23,316 bases of DNA, taken from NCBI GenBank assembly GCA_934661165.1, contig CAKUJB010000015.1:1-23316 (forward strand), written 5' to 3'. This stretch comes from an uncultured Microbacteriaceae bacterium. Its GTDB lineage: Bacteria; Actinomycetota; Actinomycetes; Actinomycetales; Microbacteriaceae. The stretch's first letter is position 1, and each line of letters opens with the position of its first letter. The notes beneath the pieces were generated by a model that was not told where the DNA came from, ran no database searches, and was given only the letters and a program-made list of their open reading frames with translations. Position numbers and translations under genes: made by a program. Shown here in pieces: positions 1-8,808 of the stretch.

Positions 1-746
1 TAGAGGAAGATCATGCGCAGCGGGTCGTCGCTCGGGGCGATCGCGGCGATCTCGGCGACCTTCGCGTCGATCTCCGTCGCGAGATGCGCGGCGAGGGCGT
101 CGCCGGCCTCGGGCATGCCGACCGCGGCGCCGATCTGGCGCGCGAGCTCGGCGATGCCCTCGAAGGACGAGTCGGCGGTGACGAAGACGACGGTGATGCC
201 CGCGTCGCGCAGCTGCTCGACGACGTCGCGCGGGCCGATCGAGCCGTCGGTGATGACGAGGTCGGGACGCAGGGCGATGACCGCCTCGCTGCTGACGGTG
301 TGCCCGCCGACGGTGACGAGCGGTAGGTCCTCGGTGCCGGCGAACGTCGTCGAGACGTCCCGGCCGACGAGCCGGTCGGTGAGCCCGAGCCCCGCGACGG
401 TCGCCGCGACCGAGCCGGCGAGGTCCATCGCGATGATCCGCTCGGCGCTGCGCACGGTCACCTCGCGGTCACCGCCGAGGTCGTGCGAGGTGACGGTCGC
501 CGGCAGCCGCTGCGGCCAGTCGCCCTCGAGCACGGGGATCGCCGCGTCGACGAGCAGCGCGGTCGAAGGGCCCTCGATGCCACGGGGGTCCGCCGGGACG
601 TCGAGCTCGGCGAGGGGCGCGACGGGCGTCGTCGCGACGGGCGTGGCCATGTCGGCACGCGAGCCGCCCGGCCCGGCGCAGCCGACGAGGAGCAGGGCGG
701 CGAGGAGGCAGGCGCCCGCGGTCGTGAGGCGGCGTCGGAGGTGCAC
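1..746 (-). CDS. hmuT: Haem (hemin) ABC transporter substrate-binding lipoprotein, HmuT-like, 3' end outside window
   Basis: Partial gene on the minus strand, running off the left edge (248 codons seen). GTG start at 746-744 with GGAGT at 755-751. The N-terminus has basic residues, a hydrophobic stretch and a lipobox ending LLVGC (Cys23), so it should be a lipid-anchored binding protein on the outer face of the membrane. The rest reads as a periplasmic-binding-protein fold of the hemin/cobalamin type: ERIIAMDLAGSVAATV, then a GLTDRLVGRD segment, then ALRPDLVITDG, the usual order in BtuF/HmuT proteins. It would hand haem to a permease and ATPase expected further left. The iron box at 812-830 favours haem or iron over cobalamin. 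The complete coding strand was read by hand from the reverse complement. Family call is firm; the exact ligand is inferred. Confidence 0.85.
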   Translation of the reverse strand, partial: MHLRRRLTTAGACLLAALLLVGCAGPGGSRADMATPVATTPVAPLAELDVPADPRGIEGPSTALLVDAAIPVLEGDWPQRLPATVTSHDLGGDREVTVRSAERIIAMDLAGSVAATVAGLGLTDRLVGRDVSTTFAGTEDLPLVTVGGHTVSSEAVIALRPDLVITDGSIGPRDVVEQLRDAGITVVFVTADSSFEGIAELARQIGAAVGMPEAGDALAAHLATEIDAKVAEIAAIAPSDDPLRMIFL

Positions 747-809
747 GGGGACTCCAGGTCGGTGGCGGTCCGGGCACCGCGCGCCCTGCGGACGACCGGC
801 GAGACCGTT

Positions 810-838
810 GGTTAGCTTAGGCGATCCTAACCTGACAA
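810..838 (-). promoter_or_regulatory. Promoter of the hmuT-like gene with DtxR/IdeR iron box (812-830)
   Basis: Positions 812-830 match the 19-bp DtxR/IdeR consensus (TTAGGTTAGSCTAACCTAA) at 16 of 19 bases; the outer arms GGTTAG (810-815) and CTAACC (827-832) are perfectly symmetrical about 821. On the minus strand TTGTCA (838-833) is a good -35 and CTAACC (815-810), 17 nt later, sits where a -10 belongs, so the box fills the spacer. Iron-loaded DtxR would block RNA polymerase here. A DtxR protein is encoded at 17300-17986. Confidence 0.82.
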
Positions 839-939
839 GCTCAGCGTGTGCGCAGGGCCGGGCGTGGGCCTTGCGATAGCATCCGATGTCGGTCCGGCCG
901 TGCCCGGGCCCCACAGCACCCACGGAGCGCACCACACAC

Positions 940-1572
940 ATGGCCAGGCAGAAGGACCGATTCGACAAGGTCCCGCGCGAGCGCGGACGCATCGGTGCCC
1001 ATCGTGGCCCGCGCCGCCGCGGCGGCGGCTGGCTCGGCGTCCTCGCCGTCATCGCCTCGATCCTCGTGCTCACCATCGGCTCGCTCTTCGTCATGGACCG
1101 GATCCTCGGCATCGAGGTCGGCATCCCGTGGCTCGCGAAGCCAGTGCCGACCGCCGCGGCGACGCCGACCGTGCAGCTGCCGATCATCGTCGACCCGGCG
1201 ACCGAGCTCGACCCGGCCCGCGGCGTCGAGATCATCGTGCTCAACGGCACGCCGCTCAACGGCCTCCAGTCGACGGTGCTCAGCGAGCTCCAGGCGGCCG
1301 GCTGGCCCGTCGTGCGCGCGGCGAACGCGGGCGACCGCGAGCTGCTCGACACGATGATCTACTTCAAGAACCCGGACGAGGAGGACGTCGCCCGCGGCCT
1401 CATCGAGGCGCTCGGCGTCGGCGAGATGCACCTCGCCGGTCGCGACGACTTCTTCGGCGGCACGATCATGATCGTCCTCGGCAAGGACCACCCCTACTGC
1501 CTCGCCGATCCGCTGTGCGCGCCGCCGCCCGTCGAGGAGACCGACGCCCCGGCCGACGGCGCCGAGGGCTGA
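940..1572 (+). CDS. Membrane-anchored LytR_C domain protein
   Basis: 210 aa. A basic N-terminus (residues 1-30, many Arg) precedes one transmembrane helix (about 31-53), a Pro/Ala/Thr linker, and a LytR C-terminal domain (about 96-182) marked by the VEIIVLNGTPLNGL motif, a GWPVV strand, a helix with EEDVARGLIEALG and a final IMIVLGKDH strand. The acidic tail has two Cys (187, 193). LytR_C proteins of actinobacteria are envelope-associated, but this stand-alone form has no LCP phosphotransferase domain and its biochemical role is unknown. The ATG at 940 was preferred to 886 because the 18 extra residues are low-complexity and the basic/TM start then looks normal; GGAG at 923-926 is rather far upstream. 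It is divergent from the haem gene. Confidence 0.75.
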   Translation: MARQKDRFDKVPRERGRIGAHRGPRRRGGGWLGVLAVIASILVLTIGSLFVMDRILGIEVGIPWLAKPVPTAAATPTVQLPIIVDPATELDPARGVEIIVLNGTPLNGLQSTVLSELQAAGWPVVRAANAGDRELLDTMIYFKNPDEEDVARGLIEALGVGEMHLAGRDDFFGGTIMIVLGKDHPYCLADPLCAPPPVEETDAPADGAEG

Positions 1573-1609
1573 GCCCGCCCGCTCGTCGCCCGCTCTGCTG
1601 ACGAGCGAG

Positions 1610-1634
1610 GAATGCGCGGCCGCGTCGCACATTC
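1610..1634 (+). terminator. Hairpin after the LytR_C gene
   Basis: GAATG (1610-1614) pairs with CATTC (1630-1634) and GCG (1616-1618) with CGC (1626-1628), with one C.A mismatch between them. It lies 38 nt after the stop codon and before the groEL promoter. There is no T tract, so termination is only inferred. It shares the GAATGCG theme with hairpins at 11738 and 17999. Confidence 0.4.
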
Positions 1635-1651
1635 GTCCCGCCCTCCGATGC

Positions 1652-1678
1652 TTTGCACTCCCAGTGGTCGAGTGCTAA
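1652..1678 (+). promoter_or_regulatory. CIRCE element 1 (HrcA operator) over the groEL promoter
   Basis: 9-9-9 inverted repeat TTTGCACTC - N9 - GAGTGCTAA; the right arm is an exact CIRCE half-site and the left arm differs at one base (T for A at position 3). A promoter can be read through it: TTGCAC (1653-1658), 17 nt, TAACGT (1676-1681). HrcA bound here would cover both -35 and -10. HrcA itself is not in the window. Confidence 0.93.
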
Positions 1679-1686
1679 CGTCGACT

Positions 1687-1713
1687 CTGGCACTCGGGTG
1701 TGTCGAGTGCCAG
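1687..1713 (+). promoter_or_regulatory. CIRCE element 2 (HrcA operator) upstream of groEL
   Basis: A second 9-9-9 repeat, CTGGCACTC - N9 - GAGTGCCAG, with perfectly complementary arms but CTGG/CCAG in place of the canonical TTAG/CTAA ends. It begins at about the predicted transcription start (+1 near 1688), so it would act as a downstream roadblock or give cooperative binding with element 1. Paired CIRCE sites before groEL are known from other actinobacteria. Confidence 0.9.
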
Positions 1714-1760
1714 GCATTCAGCCGTCAAGTTCGTGACGTCCGGGAGGGACGAGAAACACA

Positions 1761-3386
<1,626 letters not shown>

Positions 3387-3400
3387 TCCGCTCCCCTGGA

Positions 3401-3435
3401 CAAGAGGGCGGCGCCCAGTGGGAGCCGCCCTCTTG
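3401..3435 (+). terminator. groEL terminator hairpin
   Basis: Perfect 12-bp stem CAAGAGGGCGGC (3401-3412) with GCCGCCCTCTTG (3424-3435) and an 11-nt loop, beginning 15 nt after the groEL stop. There is no long T run after it. The stem strength and position support a terminator. Confidence 0.85.
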
Positions 3436-3456
3436 CATTCCCAAGCGAGCCGAGAG

Positions 3457-3567
3457 GCGCGGGGCGGGCAGGGGTGCTGTCGGCAGCGCTGGCCGGGTCT
3501 GGCGGGCGTCCGTTGCGGAGCAGCGGACGCGGGTGCGCTGCCGACAGCACCCCTGCCCGCCCCGCGC
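3457..3567. repeat. 33-bp perfect inverted repeat with a nested inner hairpin between convergent genes
   Basis: Arms 3457-3489 and 3535-3567 are exact reverse complements over 33 bp. The 45-nt centre holds a second stem: GCGTCCG (3506-3512) with CGGACGC (3524-3530), extended inward by a G-U pair, T-A and G-C, leaving a 5-nt loop. It lies between groEL and the convergent histidine kinase stop at 3574. A bidirectional terminator is the simplest reading; the length and perfection are unusual. No ORF or transposase is linked to it. Confidence 0.85.
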
Positions 3568-3573
3568 AGTCCC

Positions 3574-5256
3574 TCAGGCGAGCGGCAGCCAGACGCGGAA
3601 GGTGGCACCGCCGCCAGGGGTGTCGAGGATGTCGACGGAGCCGTGGTGGGCCTGGACGATGGCGGCGACGATCGCCAGGCCGAGGCCGTTGCCGCCGGTC
3701 TCGCGCGCGCGGGACGTGTCGGCGCGCCAGAAGCGCTGGAAGATCTTGTCGCGGATCTCCGGCGGCACGCCGTCGCCGTGGTCGATGACCGCGAGGACCG
3801 CGCGGCGCGTGGCGGCGTCGACGCCGATGCCGATCTCGATCGGCGAGTCCTCCGGGGAATAGCGGATCGCATTCGTGACGAGGTTCGCGGCCACCTGGCG
3901 GATCTTGTTCTCCGCGCCGAGGACGACCGCCTCGAGGTCGGGCGCGGGCGCGCCGAGCTCCTCGGGATCGGGGAGGACCTCGATGGGCCGGGTGCGGCGC
4001 TGGAAGACGCGCGCGAGAAGGGGGATGGGCCGCGTCGGCGTGGGGCCGACCGCGGACTCCGGCTGGGGGAGCGTGATCGGCCGCGTGAGCGTGTTCTCCG
4101 CGTCAGGGACGGGCATGGGCGTGCCTGGGGTGTCGGCGGGCCGGACCTCGCGGATGGGGCCGGCGGTGAGCGTCTCGGAGTCGATGCCGATGACGGCGAC
4201 GGTCCGCTCCGGGTGCCCGGCCATGGCGTCGCGTGCCGCGTCGTGGGCGATCGGCACGAGGTCGACGGGCGCGAGCTCGAGGGGCTTGTCGGTCTGGTCG
4301 AGTCGCGCGAGCTCGAGGAGGTCCTCGACGAGCTCGGCCATCCGGACGGCCTCCTTCTCGATCCGGTCCATGGCCTGCGCGACGTCCTCGTCCTTCGCGA
4401 GCGCGCCCATCCGGTAGAGCTCGGCGTAGCCGCGGACGGTCACGAGGGGGGTCCGCAGCTCGTGCGAGGCGTCGCCGACGAAGCGCCGCATCTGCTCGAT
4501 CGTCCGAGCGCGGTCGGAGAAGGCGCTGTCGATGCGGCCGAGCATCCGGTTGAGCGAGCGGGTGAGGCGCCCGACCTCCGTGTTCGGCGGCGCCCAGCCG
4601 AGGCGCTGCGAGTAGTCGCCGTCGGCGAAGCGGGCCGCCTGCGCCTCGAGGCGCCTGAGCGGCGCGAACGTCGTCGTCGCGAGGAGCCGGGTGAGCGCGC
4701 CGCCGAGGATGATGACCGTGAGGGCGAAGAAGAGGAAGACGGCGCCGAAGCGGTTGACGGTCTCGTCGGCGTCGGCGAGGTCCATGCCGATCGCGAGGAC
4801 GGCGGTGCTGCCGTTGACCGAGACGACGACGGGGGTGAGCAGGAGCCGCCACTCGGTCGAGCGGTCGACGCTGCGCAGCGTGATCGTCGGGGTGCCGGCC
4901 GGCAGCGACGCCATGTCGAGCGCGGGCCAGTTCGGCTGGAGCTCCTCGCGGACGAGGTTGTCGTCGAGGAGCTCGCCCTCGAGGGAGATGACGCCGAGGT
5001 AGTACGGATTGAACGGGGAGGCCTCGCCCTCGATGTACGCGTCGGCACTGCTGAGCTGGATGGTGCCGTCGACGCCGAGCTCGCCGAGGGCGACGTAGAG
5101 CTGTCGGTCGACCTGCTCGATGAGGTACCCGCGGAGCACGGCCATGGTGCCGAGACCGGCGACGACGAGCCCCGCGGTGAGCAGGAGGACGGTCACGCCG
5201 GTGATCTTGGTCCGGAGCGAGATCGCGTCCCAGCGCTGGGCGAGCTTGTCGTGCAT
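3574..5256 (-). CDS. Sensor histidine kinase (HAMP-HisKA-HATPase)
   Basis: 560 aa membrane kinase, partner of the response regulator encoded upstream in the same operon (57-nt gap). Order of parts: TM1 about 16-40; an extracytoplasmic sensor of about 125 residues with no recognisable fold; TM2 about 169-192; HAMP (193-245); HisKA with the H-box GDASHELRTP and phosphorylated His265; HATPase with N-box NLVTNAIRYSP (N458, N462), G1 box IDHGDGVPP, F-box FQRFWRADTS and G2 box GGNGLGLAI. Unusual: a Pro-rich stretch of about 75 residues (about 362-437) interrupts the ATPase domain before the N-box. The ATG at 5256 has only a weak ribosome site, so coupling to the upstream gene is likely. The signal sensed cannot be told from sequence; the resemblance is to PhoR/TrcS-type kinases. 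Confidence 0.94.
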   Translation of the reverse strand: MHDKLAQRWDAISLRTKITGVTVLLLTAGLVVAGLGTMAVLRGYLIEQVDRQLYVALGELGVDGTIQLSSADAYIEGEASPFNPYYLGVISLEGELLDDNLVREELQPNWPALDMASLPAGTPTITLRSVDRSTEWRLLLTPVVVSVNGSTAVLAIGMDLADADETVNRFGAVFLFFALTVIILGGALTRLLATTTFAPLRRLEAQAARFADGDYSQRLGWAPPNTEVGRLTRSLNRMLGRIDSAFSDRARTIEQMRRFVGDASHELRTPLVTVRGYAELYRMGALAKDEDVAQAMDRIEKEAVRMAELVEDLLELARLDQTDKPLELAPVDLVPIAHDAARDAMAGHPERTVAVIGIDSETLTAGPIREVRPADTPGTPMPVPDAENTLTRPITLPQPESAVGPTPTRPIPLLARVFQRRTRPIEVLPDPEELGAPAPDLEAVVLGAENKIRQVAANLVTNAIRYSPEDSPIEIGIGVDAATRRAVLAVIDHGDGVPPEIRDKIFQRFWRADTSRARETGGNGLGLAIVAAIVQAHHGSVDILDTPGGGATFRVWLPLA

Positions 5257-5312
5257 GAGGGTCTCAGGCTAGCCGCGGCCCGCTGGACGCGCGCCGATGG
5301 CGCGGCCCCCGA

Positions 5313-6002
5313 TCAGCCCTTCGCCTTGAGCATGTAGCCGAAGCCGCGCTTCGTCTGGATGATCGGCTCCTCGGTGTGGGCGTCGACCTTGCGGCGCAGG
5401 TACGAGATGTAGCTCTCGACGATGCCGGCGTCGCCGTTGAAGTCGTACTCCCACACGTGGTCGAGGATCTGCGCCTTCGACAGCACCCGGTTCGGGTTGA
5501 GCATGAGGTAGCGCAGGAGCTTGAACTCGGTCGGCGACAGGTCGATGTCGTGGCCATTGACGGTGACCTCGTGCGTGTCCTGGTCCATCGTCACCTCGCC
5601 GACTCGGATGATCGACTCGTCCTCGACCTGCATCGTCCGGCGGAGGATCGCCTTGATGCGCGCGACGATCTCGTCGAGGCTGAACGGCTTCGTGACGTAG
5701 TCGTCGCCGCCCACGGTGAGGCCGGTGATCTTGTCCTCGGTGTCGTCCTTCGCGGTGAGGAAGAGGATGGGGCTCGCGTACCCGGAGGCGCGCAGCCGCT
5801 TCGTCACGCCGAAGCCGTTGATGTCGGGGAGCATGACGTCGAGGATGATGAGGTCGGGCTCTTCCTCGATGACGGCGGAAATGGCCGCGGCGCCGTTGCC
5901 GACCGCGCGGACGGCAAAGCCGGCGAAGCGCAGGCTCGTGGTGAGCAGGTCTCGGATGTTGGGCTCGTCGTCGACGATGAGGATTCGGGGTCCCGTGGTC
6001 AT
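5313..6002 (-). CDS. OmpR/PhoP-family response regulator
   Basis: 229 aa. The receiver domain (7-120) has the acidic pair DDEP (11-14), phospho-acceptor Asp55 in LIILDVMLPD, Thr83 and Lys105 in YVTKPF. The winged-helix DNA-binding domain (about 130-229) has the OmpR hallmarks LSPTEFKLLRYLMLNPNRVL, ILDHVWEYDF and VESYISYLRRKVD ... RGFGYML. The VGGDDYVTKPFSLDE and WEYDFNGDAG segments are close to mycobacterial PhoP and TrcR, so it belongs to that subgroup; orthology is not claimed. The ATG at 6002 is chosen over the upstream in-frame ATG at 6089 because an AAGGTGG ribosome site sits 5 nt before it and the receiver then starts normally. It is the first gene of the operon with the kinase. Confidence 0.95.
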   Translation of the reverse strand: MTTGPRILIVDDEPNIRDLLTTSLRFAGFAVRAVGNGAAAISAVIEEEPDLIILDVMLPDINGFGVTKRLRASGYASPILFLTAKDDTEDKITGLTVGGDDYVTKPFSLDEIVARIKAILRRTMQVEDESIIRVGEVTMDQDTHEVTVNGHDIDLSPTEFKLLRYLMLNPNRVLSKAQILDHVWEYDFNGDAGIVESYISYLRRKVDAHTEEPIIQTKRGFGYMLKAKG

Positions 6003-6082
6003 GACATCCACCTTCTGATCGTTCGCCGAGCGCAACCTGTGCTCAAGATCAATGTTACCTGTGAACGCGGCGCAGCGCGGAC

Positions 6083-6111
6083 TTGACAACCGGAGATCGG
6101 CTCCTCACAAT
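6083..6111 (+). promoter_or_regulatory. Sigma-70-type promoter for the monooxygenase gene
   Basis: TTGACA (6083-6088), 17-nt spacer, CACAAT (6106-6111): a perfect -35 and a 4/6 -10. Predicted start near 6118 gives a leader of about 60 nt that is AT-rich for this genome (TATTAATAGAGTAC), followed by AGAGAGGA at 6168-6175 as ribosome site. The same intergenic region must carry the divergent regulator promoter. Confidence 0.7.
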
Positions 6112-6180
6112 GGCGTATCGGAAGTATTCGTCACGTATTAATAGAGTACTTTCGCAGTCGCAGGATCAGAGAGGATTCCG

Positions 6181-7503
6181 ATGAGCATGACCGTCGAGAC
6201 GCCGCTGGCGCCGTATCCGGCCACCTATCCCGAGGTCGCGGGTCGCCCGACGCTCCTCGAGGAGGCGAAGAAGCTCGAGCCGATGCTCCGCGCTGCGGAG
6301 GACACCATCGAGAACGAGCGGCGCATCCCGGACGAGATCACCGACGCGCTCTACGACAACGGCATCTACCGGGCGTTCATGCCGCGGGAGATCGGGGGAC
6401 TCGAGGTCCACCCGCTCGAGTGGCTCGACGCGGTCGAGGAGATCTCCCGCGTCAACGGCTCGGTCGGCTGGCTGTGCATGCTGCACTCCGGCCAGACCTT
6501 CCTCAAGCCGGAGGTCATGGAGAAGCTCCTGGCCGAGGACCGCTGGATCATGGCGTCGAACGTCGGTCGCGCCGGCGGCAAGGCCGTCCGCGTGCCCGGC
6601 GGCTACCGCATCACGGGCCGCTGGTCGTTCACGAGCGGCTCCCCGGAGGCGAACTGGCTCTCGGGTCGCTCGATCCTCTATGACGAGAACGACGAGCCGG
6701 TGATGAATGAGCGGGACGGGCTCCCCTGGTTCGTCACCGGGCTGTGGCCGGCCTCGGATGCCACCCTCATCGACACCTGGGACGGGCACGGGCTGCGCGG
6801 CACGGGCTCGGGCGACTTCGAGGTGAAGGACATCTTCGTGCCGCGTGAGATGGTCAACGAGGCGGGCATCTGGAAGCGCCCGTATGACCGGGCGCTTTAC
6901 CGCTACTGGTTCAACGTGCTCGCGCACGGCGCCCACGCCCTCGGGCTCGCGAGGGCGGCGATCGAGGAGTTCACCGAGCTCGTGCACATGTCGGCCCGCC
7001 ACGGCTCGTACCGTCAGGCGAAGCTCGGCAAGGAGCAGATGCACCAGATCGCGCTCGGCAAGGCCGACACGATGGTGCGGGCCGCGCGCGCCTATCTCTG
7101 GGAGCTCGCCGCCGAGGCGTACGACGACGCGGTCGAGCAGTGGCCGGTCAACTATGACCTCCGGGTGCGCCTCCAGGCCGCGCTCATCAACTCGGTGCAC
7201 GTCTCGCGCGAGGCGATCGACATGATCTTCCAGCAGGCCGGCGCCCCCGCGGTCTTCCGCGGCCGCCGCCTCGAGCGCATCCACCGCGACATCCTCACCG
7301 CGGCGAACCACGCGCTCATGGCCGAGGCGGCCTTCGACCGGGTCGGGCAGTACATCATGTCGAAGGACCTGCCGTCCGGTCCGGAGATCGAGATCGGCGG
7401 CATCGGCTTCATCCCCGGACCGCACCCGCAGCACGAGCGCGTCATGCCGTCGGAGGAGTGGCTCAAGCAGTTCTCGGGCAAGCAGGGCTCGCAGGGAGCG
7501 TAG
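6181..7503 (+). CDS. Acyl-CoA dehydrogenase-fold flavin-dependent monooxygenase (HsaA/DszC/SfnC-like)
   Basis: 440 aa. The N-terminal helical part (about 20-125) has the RRIPDEITDALYDNGIYRAF and PREIGGLEV motifs; the middle beta domain follows with GYRITGRWSFTSGSPEANW and DTWDGHGLRGTGSGDFEV; the C-terminal four-helix domain (about 240-400) looks like the acyl-CoA-dehydrogenase type-2 C-domain of group D flavin monooxygenases. These enzymes use reduced FMN supplied by a separate reductase to oxygenate aromatic or sulfur compounds rather than to dehydrogenate acyl-CoA. No flavin reductase gene is in the window. It precedes an ABC importer and an IclR regulator, suggesting uptake followed by oxidation of one organic substrate. 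It could also be a true dehydrogenase of unusual type; the substrate is unknown. Confidence 0.85.
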   Translation: MSMTVETPLAPYPATYPEVAGRPTLLEEAKKLEPMLRAAEDTIENERRIPDEITDALYDNGIYRAFMPREIGGLEVHPLEWLDAVEEISRVNGSVGWLCMLHSGQTFLKPEVMEKLLAEDRWIMASNVGRAGGKAVRVPGGYRITGRWSFTSGSPEANWLSGRSILYDENDEPVMNERDGLPWFVTGLWPASDATLIDTWDGHGLRGTGSGDFEVKDIFVPREMVNEAGIWKRPYDRALYRYWFNVLAHGAHALGLARAAIEEFTELVHMSARHGSYRQAKLGKEQMHQIALGKADTMVRAARAYLWELAAEAYDDAVEQWPVNYDLRVRLQAALINSVHVSREAIDMIFQQAGAPAVFRGRRLERIHRDILTAANHALMAEAAFDRVGQYIMSKDLPSGPEIEIGGIGFIPGPHPQHERVMPSEEWLKQFSGKQGSQGA

Positions 7504-7520
7504 ATCGGCGCGTGATGCAC

Positions 7521-7551
7521 TTGACGGCCGCCGTGGTCGTCCGGTTACGAT
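7521..7551 (+). promoter_or_regulatory. Possible promoter for the ABC transporter operon
   Basis: TTGACG (7521-7526) and TACGAT (7546-7551) are separated by 19 nt, slightly long. The 126-nt gap is AT-richer toward its end and holds the 8-bp palindrome CAATATTG (7576-7583) and two copies of GATAC (7558-7562, 7583-7587), possible regulator contacts. No terminator is evident after the monooxygenase, so read-through is also possible. Confidence 0.4.
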
Positions 7552-7619
7552 CGAATAGATACAGCACCTAGCATCCAATATTGATACGTCTGGAGCATGC
7601 CTCCAGGTCAGGTAACAAC

Positions 7620-7632
7620 GGAGTTCACCTTG
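7620..7632 (+). promoter_or_regulatory. Ribosome binding site that favours a TTG start for the ABC ATPase
   Basis: GGAG at 7620-7623 lies 6 nt before TTG (7630). The longer in-frame ATG at 7597 has GGAG only 1 nt away, too close to function, and adds 11 residues not expected in ABC ATPases. Confidence 0.65.
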
Positions 7633-8808
7633 TCATCACTCACCGTGCGCGCACTGCACAAGCACTTCGGCGACTTCCATGCGATCAAGGGCGCCGAACT
7701 CGAGGTGCAGGAGGGCGAGTTCGTCACCCTGCTCGGCGAGAGCGGCTGCGGCAAGACGACGACGCTGCGATGCGTCGCCGGTCTGGAGAGCCCGTCCTCC
7801 GGGCGCATCACGATCGGTGAGCGCACGGTGTACGACGGCGAGGCGCGCATCGAGGTGCAGCCAGAGCGGCGCGACACCGGGATGGTGTTCCAGAGCTACG
7901 CGCTGTGGCCGCACCTGACCGTGATCGAGACGATCATGTATCCGCTCAAGCGGCGCCGGGTCCAGCGCCAGGAGGCGATCCGCCGCGCGCTGGAGATCCT
8001 CGAGATCGTCGGGCTCGAGCAGTTCGCGAACCGGCCGGCAACGTCGCTTTCCGGTGGCCAGCAGCAGCGCGTCGCGCTCGCCCGGGCCGTCGTGAGCCGG
8101 CCGCAGCTCATGCTGTACGACGAGCCGCTGTCGAACCTCGACCCGTCGCTGCGCCGTCAGGTCCGCGACGAGATCCTGCGCCTGCACGGCATCGGCGGCA
8201 CGACCTCGGTGTACGTCACGCATGACCTCGAGGAGGCGATGCACCTCAGCGACCGGATCATCGTCATGCAGGCCGGCCTCCTCGAGCAGTCCGGCACGCC
8301 CGCGGAGATCTTCGCCCGACCGACCAATGAGTTCGTCGCGAAGTTCGTCGGCTTCGAGAACCTGCTGCCGGCGACCGTCACCGAGGTGGGCGGTGGGCAG
8401 ATCGAGTTCCGCTTCGCCGACTCCGGTGACACGGCGACGCTCCCGTCGAGCTCCGCCGGGCTCCCGGTCGCGGTCGGCGACGAGATCCGCGTCGCGTTCC
8501 GGGCGGCGAATGCGCTGGTCCACGACGAGCGCTCGACGAGCGGCCCGTCGCGGCTCGAGTTCCGCGGCGTCATCGAGCGGGTCGACTTCCTCGGCTCGCG
8601 CAACGAGTACCGGATCGCCAGCGGCGGCTCGTCGCTGCGCGTCGCCGAGTCGGAGCGCGCCTACCGGCTGCAGACCATGCAGCGCGAGGCCGGCGCGACG
8701 GCGTGGGTCGAGATCGACGCCGACCTCGTGTCGATCTTCCCCGTCGCGCGGACCGCCTCGACGCCCGACGCCGAGCCCGAGCTCGTCGAGGCGGGATCGA
8801 GCGCATGA
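7630..8808 (+). CDS. ABC transporter ATP-binding protein (FbpC/PotA-type, with TOBE domain)
   Basis: 392 aa from the TTG start. Powers import by the permease encoded next. Walker A GESGCGKTT (36-44), Q-loop Gln88 in MVFQSYALWPH, signature LSGGQQQRV (140-148), Walker B LMLYDEP (Asp164, Glu165), D-loop SNLD and switch His198 in VYVTHD are all intact. After about residue 235 comes a TOBE-type regulatory region (FENLLPATVTEV ... EFRGVIERVDFLGSRNEY), as in ATPases for ferric iron, polyamine, phosphonate and similar importers. Its stop overlaps the permease start (ATGA at 8805-8808), so the two are translationally coupled. Sequence alone does not fix the substrate. A few more C-terminal residues than usual (Ala/Glu/Pro tail). 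Confidence 0.95.
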   Translation: MSSLTVRALHKHFGDFHAIKGAELEVQEGEFVTLLGESGCGKTTTLRCVAGLESPSSGRITIGERTVYDGEARIEVQPERRDTGMVFQSYALWPHLTVIETIMYPLKRRRVQRQEAIRRALEILEIVGLEQFANRPATSLSGGQQQRVALARAVVSRPQLMLYDEPLSNLDPSLRRQVRDEILRLHGIGGTTSVYVTHDLEEAMHLSDRIIVMQAGLLEQSGTPAEIFARPTNEFVAKFVGFENLLPATVTEVGGGQIEFRFADSGDTATLPSSSAGLPVAVGDEIRVAFRAANALVHDERSTSGPSRLEFRGVIERVDFLGSRNEYRIASGGSSLRVAESERAYRLQTMQREAGATAWVEIDADLVSIFPVARTASTPDAEPELVEAGSSA

